Of a DNA stretch of 64,000 nt, positions 11,245 through 22,695 are shown piece after piece. Position 1 is the first letter of the stretch; each line of letters starts with the position of its first letter. The notes under the pieces are model-generated. The model searched no databases, had not been told where the DNA came from, and saw only the letters and a list, made by a program, of their open reading frames with translations. The DNA lies in NCBI GenBank assembly GCA_029718625.1, contig CM056395.1, positions 20,734,246 to 20,798,245 on the forward strand. The letters are read 5' to 3'. The translations under genes were made by a program, and so were the position numbers. The stretch is from Synaphobranchus kaupii. Taxonomy: Eukaryota > Chordata > Actinopteri > Anguilliformes > Synaphobranchidae.

Positions 11245-12020
11245 TGTATATAGACGAGTGACAAATTAAAGGAAAAACCCCTACAGTGAGGAGGTCCGGT
11301 GTCTCTGTTATGCCGTGGAGGGCATTGTTTGTTCTAGGCATGGTTTGGGTCCACTTGTCCCCCTAGACCAGGGCAACTCAACCTTATCCCGCAAGGGCCG
11401 GTGTGGGTGCAGGCTTTTGTTCCAACCAAGCAGTTACACACCTGATTCTACTAATCAAGGTCCTTAGCAAAGACACTAGTGGTTGATTAGTATAATCAGG
11501 TGTGCTACTGCTTGATTGAAACAAAAGGGTGCACCAACACTGGCCTTTTCTGGATAAGATTGAGGGTCACTGCAAAGTTACTCTGAGTGATCAACTTTAT
11601 CCCATGATGAACCATTTCTATCCTGATCGGAGTTAGTCTCTTGCAGGCTGACAATGCCCCCATCCACAGGGCACGAGGGGTCACTGAATGGTTTGATGAG
11701 TATGAAAATGATGTGAGTCATATGCTATGGCCTTCGCAGTCACCACATCTCAACCCAATTGAACACCTACAGGAGATTTTTGGACCGACGTGTTAGACAG
11801 CGCTCTCTACCACCATCATCAAAACATTACGAATGAGGGAATATTTTTTGGAACAATGGTTCCATCGCTCCTGTAGCGAGAGACTAGAATCTATGCTAGA
11901 CTAGAGGTAGAATCTATGCCAAGGCGCATTGAAGCTGTTCTGGCAGCTCGGGGTGGCCCAACACCTTACGAAGACACTTAATGTTGCTTTTTTCCTTTAA
12001 TTTGTCACCCATCTGTATAT
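11245..12020 (+). mobile_element. Decayed Tc1/mariner element with transposase remnant
   Basis: Inverted ends: GTGACAAATTAAAGGAAAAA near 11259-11276 and its inverse complement near 11990-12010, each flanked by TATATA. The + strand carries a transposase remnant: ADNAPIHRARGVTEWFDEYE, then LWPSQSPHLNPIEHLQEIF. This is the second aspartate and the glutamate of a DDE domain with 36 residues between them. Further C-terminal sequence includes PRRIEAVLAARGGPTPYEDT. The N-terminal half is missing, the frame is broken, and a hAT-like MITE (11369-11572) is nested inside. Confidence 0.85.
11369..11572. mobile_element. hAT-like MITE nested in the mariner copy
   Basis: Begins CAGGGCAACTCAACCTTATC and ends GGATAAGATTGAGGGTCACTG. 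The arms pair through GTGTGGGTGCAGGCTTTTGT and the inverse of the right-hand CAAAAGGGTGCACC, and through ACACCTGATTCTACTAATCA and its inverse. A relative lies at 59964-60162. No clear 8-bp duplication remains at this copy. Confidence 0.75.
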
Positions 12021-12030
12021 ATATATATAT

Positions 12031-12054
12031 ATACAGACGGGTGACAAATTAAAG
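12031..12054. repeat. Third mariner end, head-to-head with the element above
   Basis: ATACAGACGGGTGACAAATT followed by AAAGG repeats the terminal sequence of the 11245-12020 element in opposite orientation, separated only by (TA)n. It is either the stump of a second, truncated copy or a leftover of an aberrant transposition. Confidence 0.7.
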
Positions 12055-15036
12055 GTTGGGTGGGGTGTGATGAAAAGTGAATCAGATAGCTGGTGGGGGT
12101 GAAAAGTGAATCAGATAGCTTTTATCTGAATAATTGTGTATCAGAGATTTCTTCGGTGAAACCGTGCTGCAGAAGAGTAAAGGTTGCATTTGTAATGTGA
12201 GGCTCTTAAATATGATTGGCGGTCGAGTGTTAAAGGTAAGCGTGTGAGGCAGCATCAGCTTGAGCACGCAGCCGAATAATCTATAAACCGTAACTTCTTG
12301 ACAGATCCACGCGTCGGGTCAGAATGACTTTTTTGGCCAACCGTCTACCATGAAATGTGGCTCTGAAAATGGCTAATGGCAGTCGAATCCTGGGAAAAAT
12401 AAATAATGTATATTTTTTAAATGACTAATTTCATGCACCGTGGAGCGTTCATTGATAATTTGATCAATACTTAAAGGCAGCAGAAAAGCAGTGGCCTTCA
12501 TATGTTCTGGGGCCTGATGTTCTTACAGACGTCAGAATGATTTTTCAGAATGATTTCTGCCCATAAAGGGTCCCTTTAAACCCAAACTGCTGATGATTTG
12601 TCAGTGCGATGATTTGCGGTGCTTTTCTGGTCGGGTGTCTACACCGCCTCCCTTCCCCCCCTTCCCCCTCCCCCCATCACAACACAATGGGGGGGGAAAA
12701 AAACCCACAATGTCCTTGACACAATCAACATTTGTCCTTCATTTTGACTGACAAATAAATGCGAGCTTTTCACACAGACGTGCCACACCGCTGTGAAACA
12801 TGGGGAGGTCGGGGGGGGGGGGGTAGGTGCATGTTTCTTTAGTCAGTGAAGTGTCTCTCTCGCAAGCATCCTAGTGCTTAATCGCGCAAGGTACGCAAAC
12901 ACTCCTCCTGCATTCAAACAGGAAATTGAGTAGCGCAGAGGATTCAAACAGGAAATAGAGTAACAAAGAGGGAAAGGCTTCCCGTGGCCCCCCCCCTGTC
13001 CTGGACAGCACGGAGAAAGCAGGGTCTCGCCATGGCTCCCTTTCTGGTGGCACTCAGCAGTCCCCTGCGAGGAGCGTGTCAAGGCCATCGGCAAATGGGA
13101 TGTCAGGTGCCGCCCGTGGACTCTCTAAATTAGTGCCGCTGTAAAAGAAATCAATCTTCAAGGTTTCTGCACCTTCCTCGGGCCATTCCATTATGACCCC
13201 TTCAGCAGGGTGCGGGGGTGTCAGACAGGGACTTTTTTTTTTTCTCTCTTTTCTTTTGCGAGGTATGTCTGAACACACTGGGTAGCGGTTTGCTGTGTCC
13301 TTTGGTTTGTTTTTTTTCTGAAGCAATACAAAGTGGTATTGGTGGTATTGACTGATATTGGTTCCTCATTTCTGCAAAAGGTTCACACCCGCCTGACAAA
13401 ATTAACCGTTCCACCCGCAAACGGTGGTCAGAAAAAAAAAATCAATACAACCCACAGTGTGTGCGTGTCTGCATGTGTACGTGTGCATGTTTGTGTGTGT
13501 GTGTGGGTGTGTGCGTGTTGGCGTGCGTGTGGAGTTGCCTGAGGAGGGCACAAAGAATCAAGTCTAATGCACTTTCAAGTGATTAGAGACAACTTTTCAG
13601 TCTCACAAAACACAGATTCTAGAGTTGAGGAAAAACAATAAAAATTTGTCAATTTGGTCAGAGAACACCATCAACATTAATCTTGTTGTTATGAAATGCC
13701 TGCTAATCAGAATTTGCTCCAAGAGATATAGACTCGGTCATGCTAAATAGGTTATGGAATGTGCTTGACGGCTCAATAAGCTTCAATTCATCCTTATCAA
13801 CAAGCGGAACACCAATCTGTTATGATTTACAGCAAGCTCTGATAAAAACGTTCCTTGACGGTTCTTGTTTATCCGGCAAAGCAGAGCAGATGTTCGTAAT
13901 ATGTTGTCAGCAGAAGGTGTGCCTTGAGTTGGGAGAGGATGATAATGTAAGAGTCTGGCCTCGCCAAATGCTTCCGTTTGTCTAGGACTCGGAGCAATGC
14001 ATCCACGCTCTGAAGGACTGTTTCCCGCATGTGCAAATTAACAATCCCACAAGAGTCTGGGGAGAGGGTGGAATCCTAACCAGCAAAAAAACAATGAAGG
14101 CAAATCTGTTCTTATCGCCGCTGGTGATACATTTTACAAAGTGGGCTTCCTGTATTCATATTATGTGTGGATTTGCACTTAATGAAGGGAGGCCATTCTG
14201 GCTCAGGTTTAGGGGTTTTCAGTCCCTGCAACCACTTGCCTACTGTGAAACCCAGGAGCCAGAGACAATTTCAAATGAAACTGTCGGAGTTCAGCAGGCC
14301 TGGACAGGGCATAATGACCTTTCTTTGCACCCGCGCTCTGGATCATAAATTCTAAAGGCAAATTCTGAGCATGCCAGAACTGACATGCACATCCATACTC
14401 ATACCTGTACAAAAAGGTCTTCAGTTCCCTGGCCTCACATAACTTTAAACTGACCTGCTGGGGGACACAATGATTTTTAAAAAATTATTTGCGGGCTTTG
14501 CAGTAAAAGCGTGCCGAGCGGTCCCAGGCCTGCTGAGGCGCCGGTCCAAAAAGCACTGCCTCTGGCCTACGGCGGTACGGTAACGGGTCCTCTACGACGA
14601 GTACACCGTCAGAGCAGTGTGCTGCTCCCCCGCCACCCATTCGGTCTCAGAAATCCGCCTTTCCTCTATAAATCACTCTCGCTGCTCCAGAATGCCGAGC
14701 AGCGCTAAAATCCCAGGATGCCCTGCTCTCGCCGCAGCAAACTTGGATGAAATACGGAAAGCTGATCCGACAAAAAAAAAAAAAAAAAACACAAAAAAAA
14801 ACCCTTCTGTGGTGTGACCTCAGGGGGGCCGTTACAAACGTACGGAAAACCAAAACTGTCAGCACAAATTCTCCCAGACCGGGGAGTATACACTTCAGAA
14901 TGCCCGCTTTGAGAAAGAGCAAATAACAGGTACTCACAAAAAAAATAAAAATAAGGGATACTGCCCAGAAACACAATTCCTAATTGTTGTTGTTCCTGAA
15001 ATTCTGAACGGTTTTCAAACCAGTACAAAGGGCAAA

Positions 15037-15193
15037 CACGTGTCAAAACTCAAGTCCTGGAAGGCCACAGTGTCTGTGGGTTTTTGTGGTTTCCTTTCAG
15101 CCAGCGGCCAGTTAACACCATATAGCACCGTCGCTAGAAGTACACAGAAAACTCAACATTTCGGCTTTTAGGACTGGAGTCTGACAACCCCTG
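15037..15193. mobile_element. Short MITE-like repeat
   Basis: Left end GTGTCAAAACTCAAGTCCTG is similar to the inverse complement of the right end (GGACTGGAGTCTGACAACCC). The interior, with CCACAGTGTCTGTGGGTTTT, is typical of a widespread teleost non-autonomous hAT-type repeat. Degenerate ends, no obvious target duplication. Confidence 0.5.
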
Positions 15194-15679
15194 ATGTAGG
15201 GACTTGTAAACGATACCCCAGCTTGCTAATAATCATTCTATTTAATTCAGAGAGAAAAAAAAGGAACTTCAACCTACTCAAATCTATCAGGGACCAGGAA
15301 ATAGACTTAATCACCGTTAATAATTGTAATCTTTTCAAATTGAAGCTAGAATATTTTAAGGAAAAGACCTACCATTTGTGAAGTATGATTGTCAATTTTA
15401 ATAACGTTAATAACCTTTTAATGTTCCTTTGGAACTACCCTCTATTTACGTTAGCTGTGGTCGACTAAATGTCAAATCAATTTCGAGCGAAACATTTCGA
15501 ACACTGACTGAATCCTGTTCCACAAGCCTGGGACTTTTTTTGAGGAGGGGAATTAGCTGTAATCTACAGGAAAACCTTACGGTGTAACCCTGGTTTTTGA
15601 AATCCTGACAATCTCAGGTTTCAAGCACGTTCATGCACTCTGTGCACCTTGGACTATCACCTTTAAACCAAATAAACTG

Positions 15680-15903
15680 TTAACCCTTTAATGGCCTCAA
15701 CCGTTTGGTAGAGCACATTTTGAGTCTTGATATCTTGTTGAAAAATATGTTGGACTTAACTCCACCTGATTGAGCCATCTCTACCACGTAAACCAAATGG
15801 TAGCGATCCACCTGGTGGAGTTAAGTCCAACATATTTTTCAAGAAGATATCAAGACTCAAAATGTGCTCTACCAAACGGTTCAGCTGGCCATTAAAAGGT
15901 TAA
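15680..15903. mobile_element. piggyBac-like MITE with TTAA at both ends
   Basis: TTAACCCTTTAATGGCC at the left and GGCCATTAAAAGGTTAA at the right, with exact TTAA tetranucleotides at 15680-15683 and 15900-15903. Arms of about 90 bp pair nearly perfectly, including CCGTTTGGTAGAGCACATTT, TGAGTCTTGATATCTTGTTG and ATATGTTGGACTTAACTCCA, leaving a ~35-bp centre. TTAA target duplication plus CCCTTT ends are the piggyBac signature. Confidence 0.85.
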
Positions 15904-17523
15904 TGTTGGAATTCTCACAATTACTTTATCCTTCATAGTGTACGCAAGAAATAATAAATATTATAATAGTTCTGTAAAGCACGTTTTGTTACAGCCATGT
16001 ATGAAATGTGCTATATAAATGGTGATTATGATGAGGATGATGACGGTGGCGATGATGATTATTATATGTAGTAGTATTAGCAGTAGCAGCAGTTGGATTT
16101 GTACTAGTAATAATTAAATTCAAACAGTAAAGTTATCAACATTTTTTTATCACCAATCATCACGCAACTGAGGTGTTTGGTCAAAACTATTAGTGAGGGG
16201 AAATATTACCCATTCTTGGAAAGAAAGAAAAGAAAGACTCAGTGTGTTCACAGTTGTAGGAACACTGTTGTGTTATCCACCCTGGGTAACATCACTAAAA
16301 ATCATTAGCAGTTAATTGACCCGATAATTAAACACATACCTAACTGGAGCTTGATACAAAATAAAAATGAACAAAACATAAATTGTATACATTAAGATAC
16401 CAAACAAAAAGGTGTTACCACCTCCCTAAATGTGCTAGGTCCTTATAGAACCACCCCAGGGGCCTTCTTGTTACCATTTACATAGGCAAGCCATGGAAAG
16501 TGCAATTACCTACCAACATAGTGAAGATCAAAACATAAAGTTATGATGTGTTATTTATGATGTTTTTTGTTTTTTTTTAATAAAATGTCTTACAGCTGCT
16601 TATCTCAACAGGGTAAAAAAGGCAAAAATACAAAGAGTTTGCAGGTAATATTGACTGCGCTGCAGACTCAGCCTCCTCTCAGAGTCAGCAACGGGTGGGC
16701 TGATCAATTTTCATCTCATTACGTCCGGCATTAGCTAGCGGAATTAGCTGGTCGTCAATGACAACCACTCTCCCCTCAACTTTGAGGAGAAAAACCTATT
16801 AAGGCTGATAGCTCAGGTCTCCCTATGGGGGCAACGGCAGTACACAACAACAACAAAGTAATTATGCCCGTATTAAGGACACAACAAAGGCTACAGCCTT
16901 CAGCTAATCAAGCTGCACAGGCGGTGAAAACCTACGGTGGCTGGCTGGGGGGTGAGGGAGGGCGGGCGGAAAAACAATTTGTGGAATTAATCCCGTTCAC
17001 AAGTAATATTTAATTGTCTTGAAGCCAGCTCATGAATAATGAAAAGCGGGTCCTCACGGCGATCGGTGAGAAAATTGGAAACGGGTTCGAAGCCACTAAG
17101 CGAGAAATTCAACCTATCAGAGAGTGGATGAGCTCCTGGAAGCGCATTCGGCTTTTAAACTTTTTAAAGTTTTTTTTTTTTCTTTCTTTCTTTCTTCCCA
17201 CAGGTCTTTCAAACACATTAAAACAGGCTGTCGAAAAGCTGACAAAGTTCAGACGCCTTCTGCAGCCTGCCGATTGCAGACGAGCGTCAAAAAGCGGAAA
17301 AGTGAGAAAAATAAAGTAAACTTACAAGGTGGCCCTTCCCACAGTATGAGTGTGAGTTACTTGAAAACAAGCGCTCTCAGGAAAGTTACTCAACACCTGA
17401 ACAGTGAAAGCAGTATCTGTGATTTTTACAGATCTCTGTAACGAAAAGACCGCAAACAAATGTGCATAATGCACAGGTGCCGCCTGCACTGATTTCACTC
17501 CCAGGTTCTGCCAGTGCTGGCTT

Positions 17524-17855
17524 TTAACCCTTGTGTGGTGTTCGGGTCTGTGGGACCCGTACTCAATGTTTACTAAAAGAAAAATACAATTCATAATTTT
17601 TTCAACCTGAGACTCATTGGCCTTGGCTCATTTTCTGTGATAAACATGTAAAAGAACACAAAAATCACATTTTATCACAAAAAACAAATATCACTTTTAT
17701 TGATAAATGTGATCTAGCAGAAATATGCTGTCTATATTGCTTGTAACTGAGATAAAGTCAATATCTGTGAAGTATTTTTACGTAAATTGTTATGGCTTTA
17801 TTGTTTTAAAAACCCAATAATGTTGTGGGTCCACCAGACCCGCGAACACTGGGTG
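17524..17855. mobile_element. Degenerate piggyBac-like MITE
   Basis: TTAACCCTTGTGTGGTGTTC at the left end is followed by GGGTCTGTGGGACCC. The right end carries the imperfect inverse GGGTCCACCAGACCCGCGAA followed by CACTGGGTGAG. The left end is the standard teleost piggyBac-like terminus; the right terminus is eroded and its TTAA is lost, so the boundary there is approximate. Confidence 0.6.
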
Positions 17856-18764
17856 AGTAAGTAAGAAAAACACATCATAAGAACCCCCCCCCCCCCCCCC
17901 CCTAAAAAACACACTCTGGGGAAGGCAAGGTGTACAGTGCCTTTGAAATAAAAATAAATGAATGTACTGAGCTGAAACCTTTGCAAAGTGAACGCCGTCC
18001 ACCTGTTGTAGATGGATTTAAAACTTGGGCTTCAACGCCCCAAGAAATTAGGAGACGGGAAACTCTTTCAGTTGAGTGCGTTGTAATCCTTTCCTTGAGG
18101 CAATCGACAGCTCATGAGTTTATGATGTCATGTCAGTGGCGTCCACTCCATGTCTACAGAGCAACCACTCAGTTTGTTTTCCATATATCATCACATACGT
18201 TTCTGGACGAATAAAACCAGTCACCAGTTTATTTACAATAACTGATATTACTGGTCATTTTCAGCTGAAAGTATAAAAACAATACAAAAGTTAAAAATGG
18301 AACTTTACTCAGGATTTTAAAATCATTTTTATAATGGCAGTATTACTTTGAATTTCAATGAGGCGACTTTTACATTTCGTCCGCAGAAATATAGCATACG
18401 TCATTAGCCTTTAATAGACTCTATAAAACCATTACATGTTCCATTTACTTTAACGGCATAATTTGCCACTTTTAGAGGGAGAGGGCAAAAAGTCTTACTA
18501 AAAACCGGCTTTCAAAAACCACTCTAGACTCAGACTAATTTTACACCAAGCCAATTAGTTAGATTCAAATCAACGGCTAATAAAGTACTAATGAACATAA
18601 GGGTCCACGGAGGAAAAGAAAATGACAAAAATGTATCTTGATTGATTTACTATACAATAAGCTCTTTTAATTTAACAATTAATGAGGGAGAAAGTGGAGT
18701 AAGATATGTTCAGCAGCCACGGCAGGAGGATCCAAAATGGAGGAGTTTACGCTTGTGAGTCACT

Positions 18765-18970
18765 GCATTACATTATAAGCATTTAGCAGATGCTTTTATC
18801 CAGAGGGACTTACACAGCTCTTTGCATTTTAAAACAGTATCCATTTATACAGCTGGATATATAGCGAAGCAATTCAGGTTAAGTACCTTGCTCAAGGGTA
18901 CGACGCCTACCTGGGAATTAAACCAGCCACCTGTAAGTGCCAACGTCACATAGCGACACAATGTGAGAAC
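18765..18970 (-). mobile_element. tRNA-derived SINE (UnaSINE/V-SINE type)
   Basis: On the minus strand: a tRNA-like head with a B-box-like TGGTTTAATTCCC, a central CCTTGAGCAAGGTACTTAAC segment, TATAAATGGATAC, and the 3' tail CTCTGGATAAAAGCATCTGC followed by TAAATGC and TAATG. The same structure recurs at 19872-20088, 32825-33025 and 49111-49305. Such tails are shared with L2-clade LINEs that mobilise the SINE. Confidence 0.85.
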
Positions 18971-19871
18971 CAGGCAAGAAGTAAGATTACACTTTTGGTT
19001 CAAAAAAGAGTTAAAAAAAAAAAAGGGGGGGGGGAATTACAAATAAGCGGAGAGGACCTGCCTTTTTAAACAATCAAGCCCTTTAATTATAATTTTTATT
19101 AAATGTCCATCCATCCATTATCTAACCCTCTTATTCCTGGTCAGGGTGGGGGGACTGTGTCTTAAATTACAGTCTCGATTATGCCGTTTGTTTAAAAAAA
19201 AAAAAAGGCAGTAAAACAGAGTAAAACAACCGTGACCCCTGCCTCCTGTCCCTTATAGAGTCCTAAAACCTGCAAGTCAGTTAGTATTTTTGAGCCATGG
19301 GTTCCCTTGCCAGATTTCCAATGGGTTTTTTTTCCCTGTAGAGTTTTCAATTTAAGGTCCGTGGTTAATAGAGTTTTACATTTTGTTCTTCAACATAAAT
19401 TATACACGCTAATATCTCACCCGTGACTTTTGAGGCTGTTATGTGCTGTAAAACAGTTGTTATATTCAAACTAACACGTCAAAACGTCAAACCCTGATAG
19501 CAACATTTAGGAGGACTGGGCAGGCAAGTATGGAAGTATGAGTGATGGCGATGTGACGTGCGGAACGTGACCGACTGTTGTAGCTCACTTTAGACTAACG
19601 TCAGCTTTCTACTATAGCAATTGTGTGTGTGGTTCAAAAATCACAAAATAGTGTGATTACTTGTGGAGATGATCCTGTTGAACAAAACGTGTGAATATCA
19701 CAAGCCTTTGTTTGCCACAGAGCTTATTTTCTTAATTTATCCAAAGCCCTATGGAAAAAAAAAAAGCATTGGAAATCTGCAGAGGGAACCCATGGCGGAA
19801 TAAACTTCCAGGTTGGCCTACTAAAAGATGTCATTTCTGTAACACTCCCTTTTGAAGTGGATAGTGTAGTA

Positions 19872-20088
19872 GGGCGGCAGTGTAGTATAATGGGCAAGGA
19901 ACTGGGCTTGTAACCTAAAGGTTGCAGGTTTGATTCCCAGGTAGGAAACTGCCGTTGTACCCTTGAGCAAGGTACTTCACCTGCATTGCTTCAGTATATA
20001 TCCAACTGTATAAATGGATACTATGTAAAAGTTGTGTACGTCGCTCTGGATAAGAGCGTCTGCTAAATGCCTGTAATGTAATGTAATA
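19872..20088 (+). mobile_element. tRNA-derived SINE, near complete
   Basis: Best preserved copy in the window. The head GGCAGTGTAGTATAATGGGC contains an A-box-like element and GGTTGCAGGTTTGATTCCC is the B box. The body has CCTTGAGCAAGGTACTTCAC, and the tail CGCTCTGGATAAGAGCGTCT is followed by GCTAAATGCC and three TGTAATG-like repeats. The stem CGCTCT...AGAGCG in the tail is the hairpin recognised by UnaL2-type reverse transcriptases. Confidence 0.9.
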
Positions 20089-20621
20089 TTGAGCTTTTCT
20101 CTCCCTGCTGTTTGTCTGACCTAATGTTTTTGGACAGGGGCATTAACAGCATAGTGTGAGACACACGTCATATATTACACAAGACAGCAAGTGATGACGC
20201 ACGGAGGATTGCGCAATCAGCAATCACAGGATCCAGCTGTGTGCAGCACCCAACACCCAACATCACACCTGCTGTTTCACACTTGAAAAACTAAAGTAGA
20301 TTAAGACATTGTGTGATGTTCCTTGTCATAAAGGTTCAAGAGGTTGCCATTAACAACCAATGAGTTCTGTAGCTGGGATGTGCTCACGGATGAGATTCGT
20401 GCGCTTGACAGCACTGTCGAAAGTACAAGCGTCTATCAAGCTGGAATGTGGACACCAAAAAAACCTTGCTTTTGCTTGCATAGCATTAACAACACACCTC
20501 ATAAAAAAAACGTATGGTTATATTTCCCCCTGGAGTCTAATCAAATAAGAAAAAATGAATAGCAATTGTGCTTTGATAGCAGACGCAAATTCCGATGTAC
20601 TTTCATTATGGCAGAGTATTT

Positions 20622-20748
20622 CAATGCAACAAAAGTTTTAAAAAAATCCACAATATGTCATAGCTTTTGTCTGTGCACACACACACACACAGATGCACAG
20701 ACAAAAGCTATGACATATTGTGGATTTTTTTAAACTTTTGTTGCATTG
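20622..20748. repeat. Near-perfect 55-bp inverted repeat with CA loop
   Basis: Left arm 20622-20677 and right arm 20694-20748 are inverse complements apart from one T in a homopolymer (GTTTTAAAAAAA versus GTTTAAAAAAA). The loop is a (CA)n stretch of about 16 bases. No known transposon termini are visible at the ends (CAATGCAACAAAAG). Confidence 0.9.
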
Positions 20749-20968
20749 ATTTTAAATATTTGTCAAAATTAAGTTATTATACTCAATTTCTCAGGGTGTG
20801 TTTTTGCAATACAGGAGCTGACTTCTTGCATAGATAGTTACTAATGAAAGTTATCTTGGTTTTCCCTCTTTTGAAGGTCAGTATTCTGTAATTTTCCACT
20901 GCTTAGAATCTTCCCCATTAGGAGGGGTATATAGTGGCTGTAATCATCTGTGTCCAATGAACTGGCTT

Positions 20969-21117
20969 TGTCAAAGGTATAGCTCCCTGTCAAAGGTATA
21001 GATCCCTGTCAAAGGTATAGCTCCCTGTCAAAGGTATAGCTCCCTGTCAAAGGTATAGCTCCCTGTCAAAGGTATAGCTCCCTGTCAAAGGTATAGCTCC
21101 CTGTCAAAGGTATAGCT
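20969..21117. repeat. Minisatellite, 8 x 19 bp
   Basis: Seven full copies plus a 16-bp partial copy of TGTCAAAGGTATAGCTCCC; the second copy differs by one base (GATCCC). Total 149 bp. Confidence 0.95.
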
Positions 21118-21978
21118 GATGGCCATTGGAATAAAGCGCTGTATTTGTCAAAGAATCATCTCTCCGACCTGTTGATTGCTTTTCCGCCCCTGAATGAGGA
21201 TTTTTTTATATTCACAGTTTACAAAACGCACAATACATTCAAATAAATAAAGTGCCTCAGACAATCTCTTTCTATTTGCAACTAACTAAAAACGCAGATA
21301 AGAACCATACTGCAAGCCAACAAATTACTGCTCTTCACCAAACTATGATATCCTTTCAGCTAAAATGTCTTGACTAAAAAAAAAGTCAAGGTCATTTATA
21401 ATGTGCTTAGTGATAAAAACGTGCGGTGCCACAAGACACAAGGGCTTGCTTGAATTACCAAGCCATGCAGTCAGATGGCATTTGATTAAATACACCAACA
21501 GGATGTGGGTTCCACTTTGCCATGATTGCTGTTGACAGCTCGAGTGAAACAACTTAATTCATATAAAGCATTCCAAAACACACTGGAAACCAACCGGTCC
21601 AGCAGAACAGCGATCCGTAATAGAAAACGCGGCAACACTTCTATTCATGCATAATTTTCTTATCTCACCATCAAGCAAAACTAAAGTGTTATAATTACAT
21701 GCATTGATAAACTTCCACTTTGTGGCAAGTGACACAAATGAAACTTCTGTAGGCAACTGCCTCCCTTGTGCACATCTGTAATGGCAAAGATGATTAATGC
21801 GGTGCTTTGATCTGTGCTATCAATTGATTAATTTTATGATGGCTTCCTTTCATTTCTACATCACACTGTGGGAACAGAAGAACATTTCAACCAGTTCTCT
21901 GCCTTTGAGCCCTTTCCCTTGATAACATTCGTTTATTCTGAAGTGTCCAGCCCATTAAGTCAGCCGTCATTAAGTGCT

Positions 21979-21980
<2 letters not shown>

Positions 21981-22038
<58 letters not shown>
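21981..22038. repeat. (GT)n microsatellite
   Basis: About 29 uninterrupted GT units, about 130 bp downstream (in sgcz orientation) of the exon at 22165-22237. Confidence 0.97.
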
Positions 22039-22041
<3 letters not shown>

Positions 22042-22164
22042 GTGTCTGTTTGTGTGTGTGTCTGTCTGCGGATGGATGGAAATGAATCACTGGATCAGAC
22101 GTTTGATAAATTATAAATCTTAAGCGAGTAAAAAAAAAAAGAAAAGAAGAAAAAAAAACCTTAC

Positions 22165-22237
22165 TTCAGGTCCTGAAAAGGTTCTGCCCGGACGTGTGGC
22201 GTCTCCACCGAATGTCCAAAGACCACTCCCTCTGTTC
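22165..22237 (-). CDS. sgcz: Zeta-sarcoglycan exon, 73 nt
   Basis: A short 73-nt exon too small to stand out as an open frame; found by its place between neighbours and by conservation. Acceptor CTCTTTCAG/GAACAG, donor CCTGAA/GTAAGG. The first two bases complete a Gly codon from the previous exon, and the last two start a Lys codon completed by the next. It encodes [20 protein letters not shown] followed by QDL. The [14 protein letters not shown] motif is diagnostic for gamma/delta/zeta sarcoglycans, and 73 nt with these phases is what the family's gene structure requires. It lies in the membrane-distal half of the extracellular domain. A poly-pyrimidine stretch follows the donor on the minus strand. 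Confidence 0.96.
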
Positions 22238-22695
22238 CTGAAAGAGCCAATAATGACATTTAACATCATCCTAGCGGGGGGGGAAAATAGATCTCCTCGC
22301 CACCCAGGGAACGTGACGAAAATCCACAATGTCAAAATAGATGAAAAGTCATTACCTCCGTCTACATCCACTTCCTCAATAAACTAGCCCCCCGCTATAT
22401 CCCATTTGTGTCCAATTTACCCAGACTGCACCATGTTCAGTGGCCATATTTATCAGAGCTTATCCCTAGTCTCTCTCTCTCTTTCTCAGCGTCCCTAAGC
22501 ATCTCGTTCCCAAGCGGCAACCCACCCCGCTTCAGACTGACTTCATCGCAAATAAGGCAGAGGGTGTTCAAAAGCAGCTAAGCACCCCCTGTGCCCTCCC
22601 GGGACCCCGTCACTTCCCCCTGTCCCGAGCTTCTGAAGGGAAGGGCCTAATGAAAAGCCCCCAGGAGACCCGGGGGGTCGAACGCTGCCGCTTTC

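Larger units (their letters stand above)
9428..22164 (-). other. sgcz intron, 12.7 kb
   Basis: Bounded on the minus strand by GTAAGG (22164 side) and CTTGCAG (9428 side). It holds the mariner copy at 11245-12020, MITEs at 15037-15193, 15680-15903 and 17524-17855, SINEs at 18765-18970 and 19872-20088, a hairpin at 20622-20748, an 8 x 19 bp repeat at 20969-21117 and (GT)n at 21981-22038. Homopolymers include a C run near 17884-17902. A GTGCTATATAAAT tail near 16010, typical of Rex/CR1-like LINE 3' ends, is followed by a GATGAT-rich stretch. I see nothing recognisable in 9430-11240, 12060-15030 (apart from GT-rich 13455-13535 and A/T runs), 16100-17520 and 21120-21980. Confidence 0.8.
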
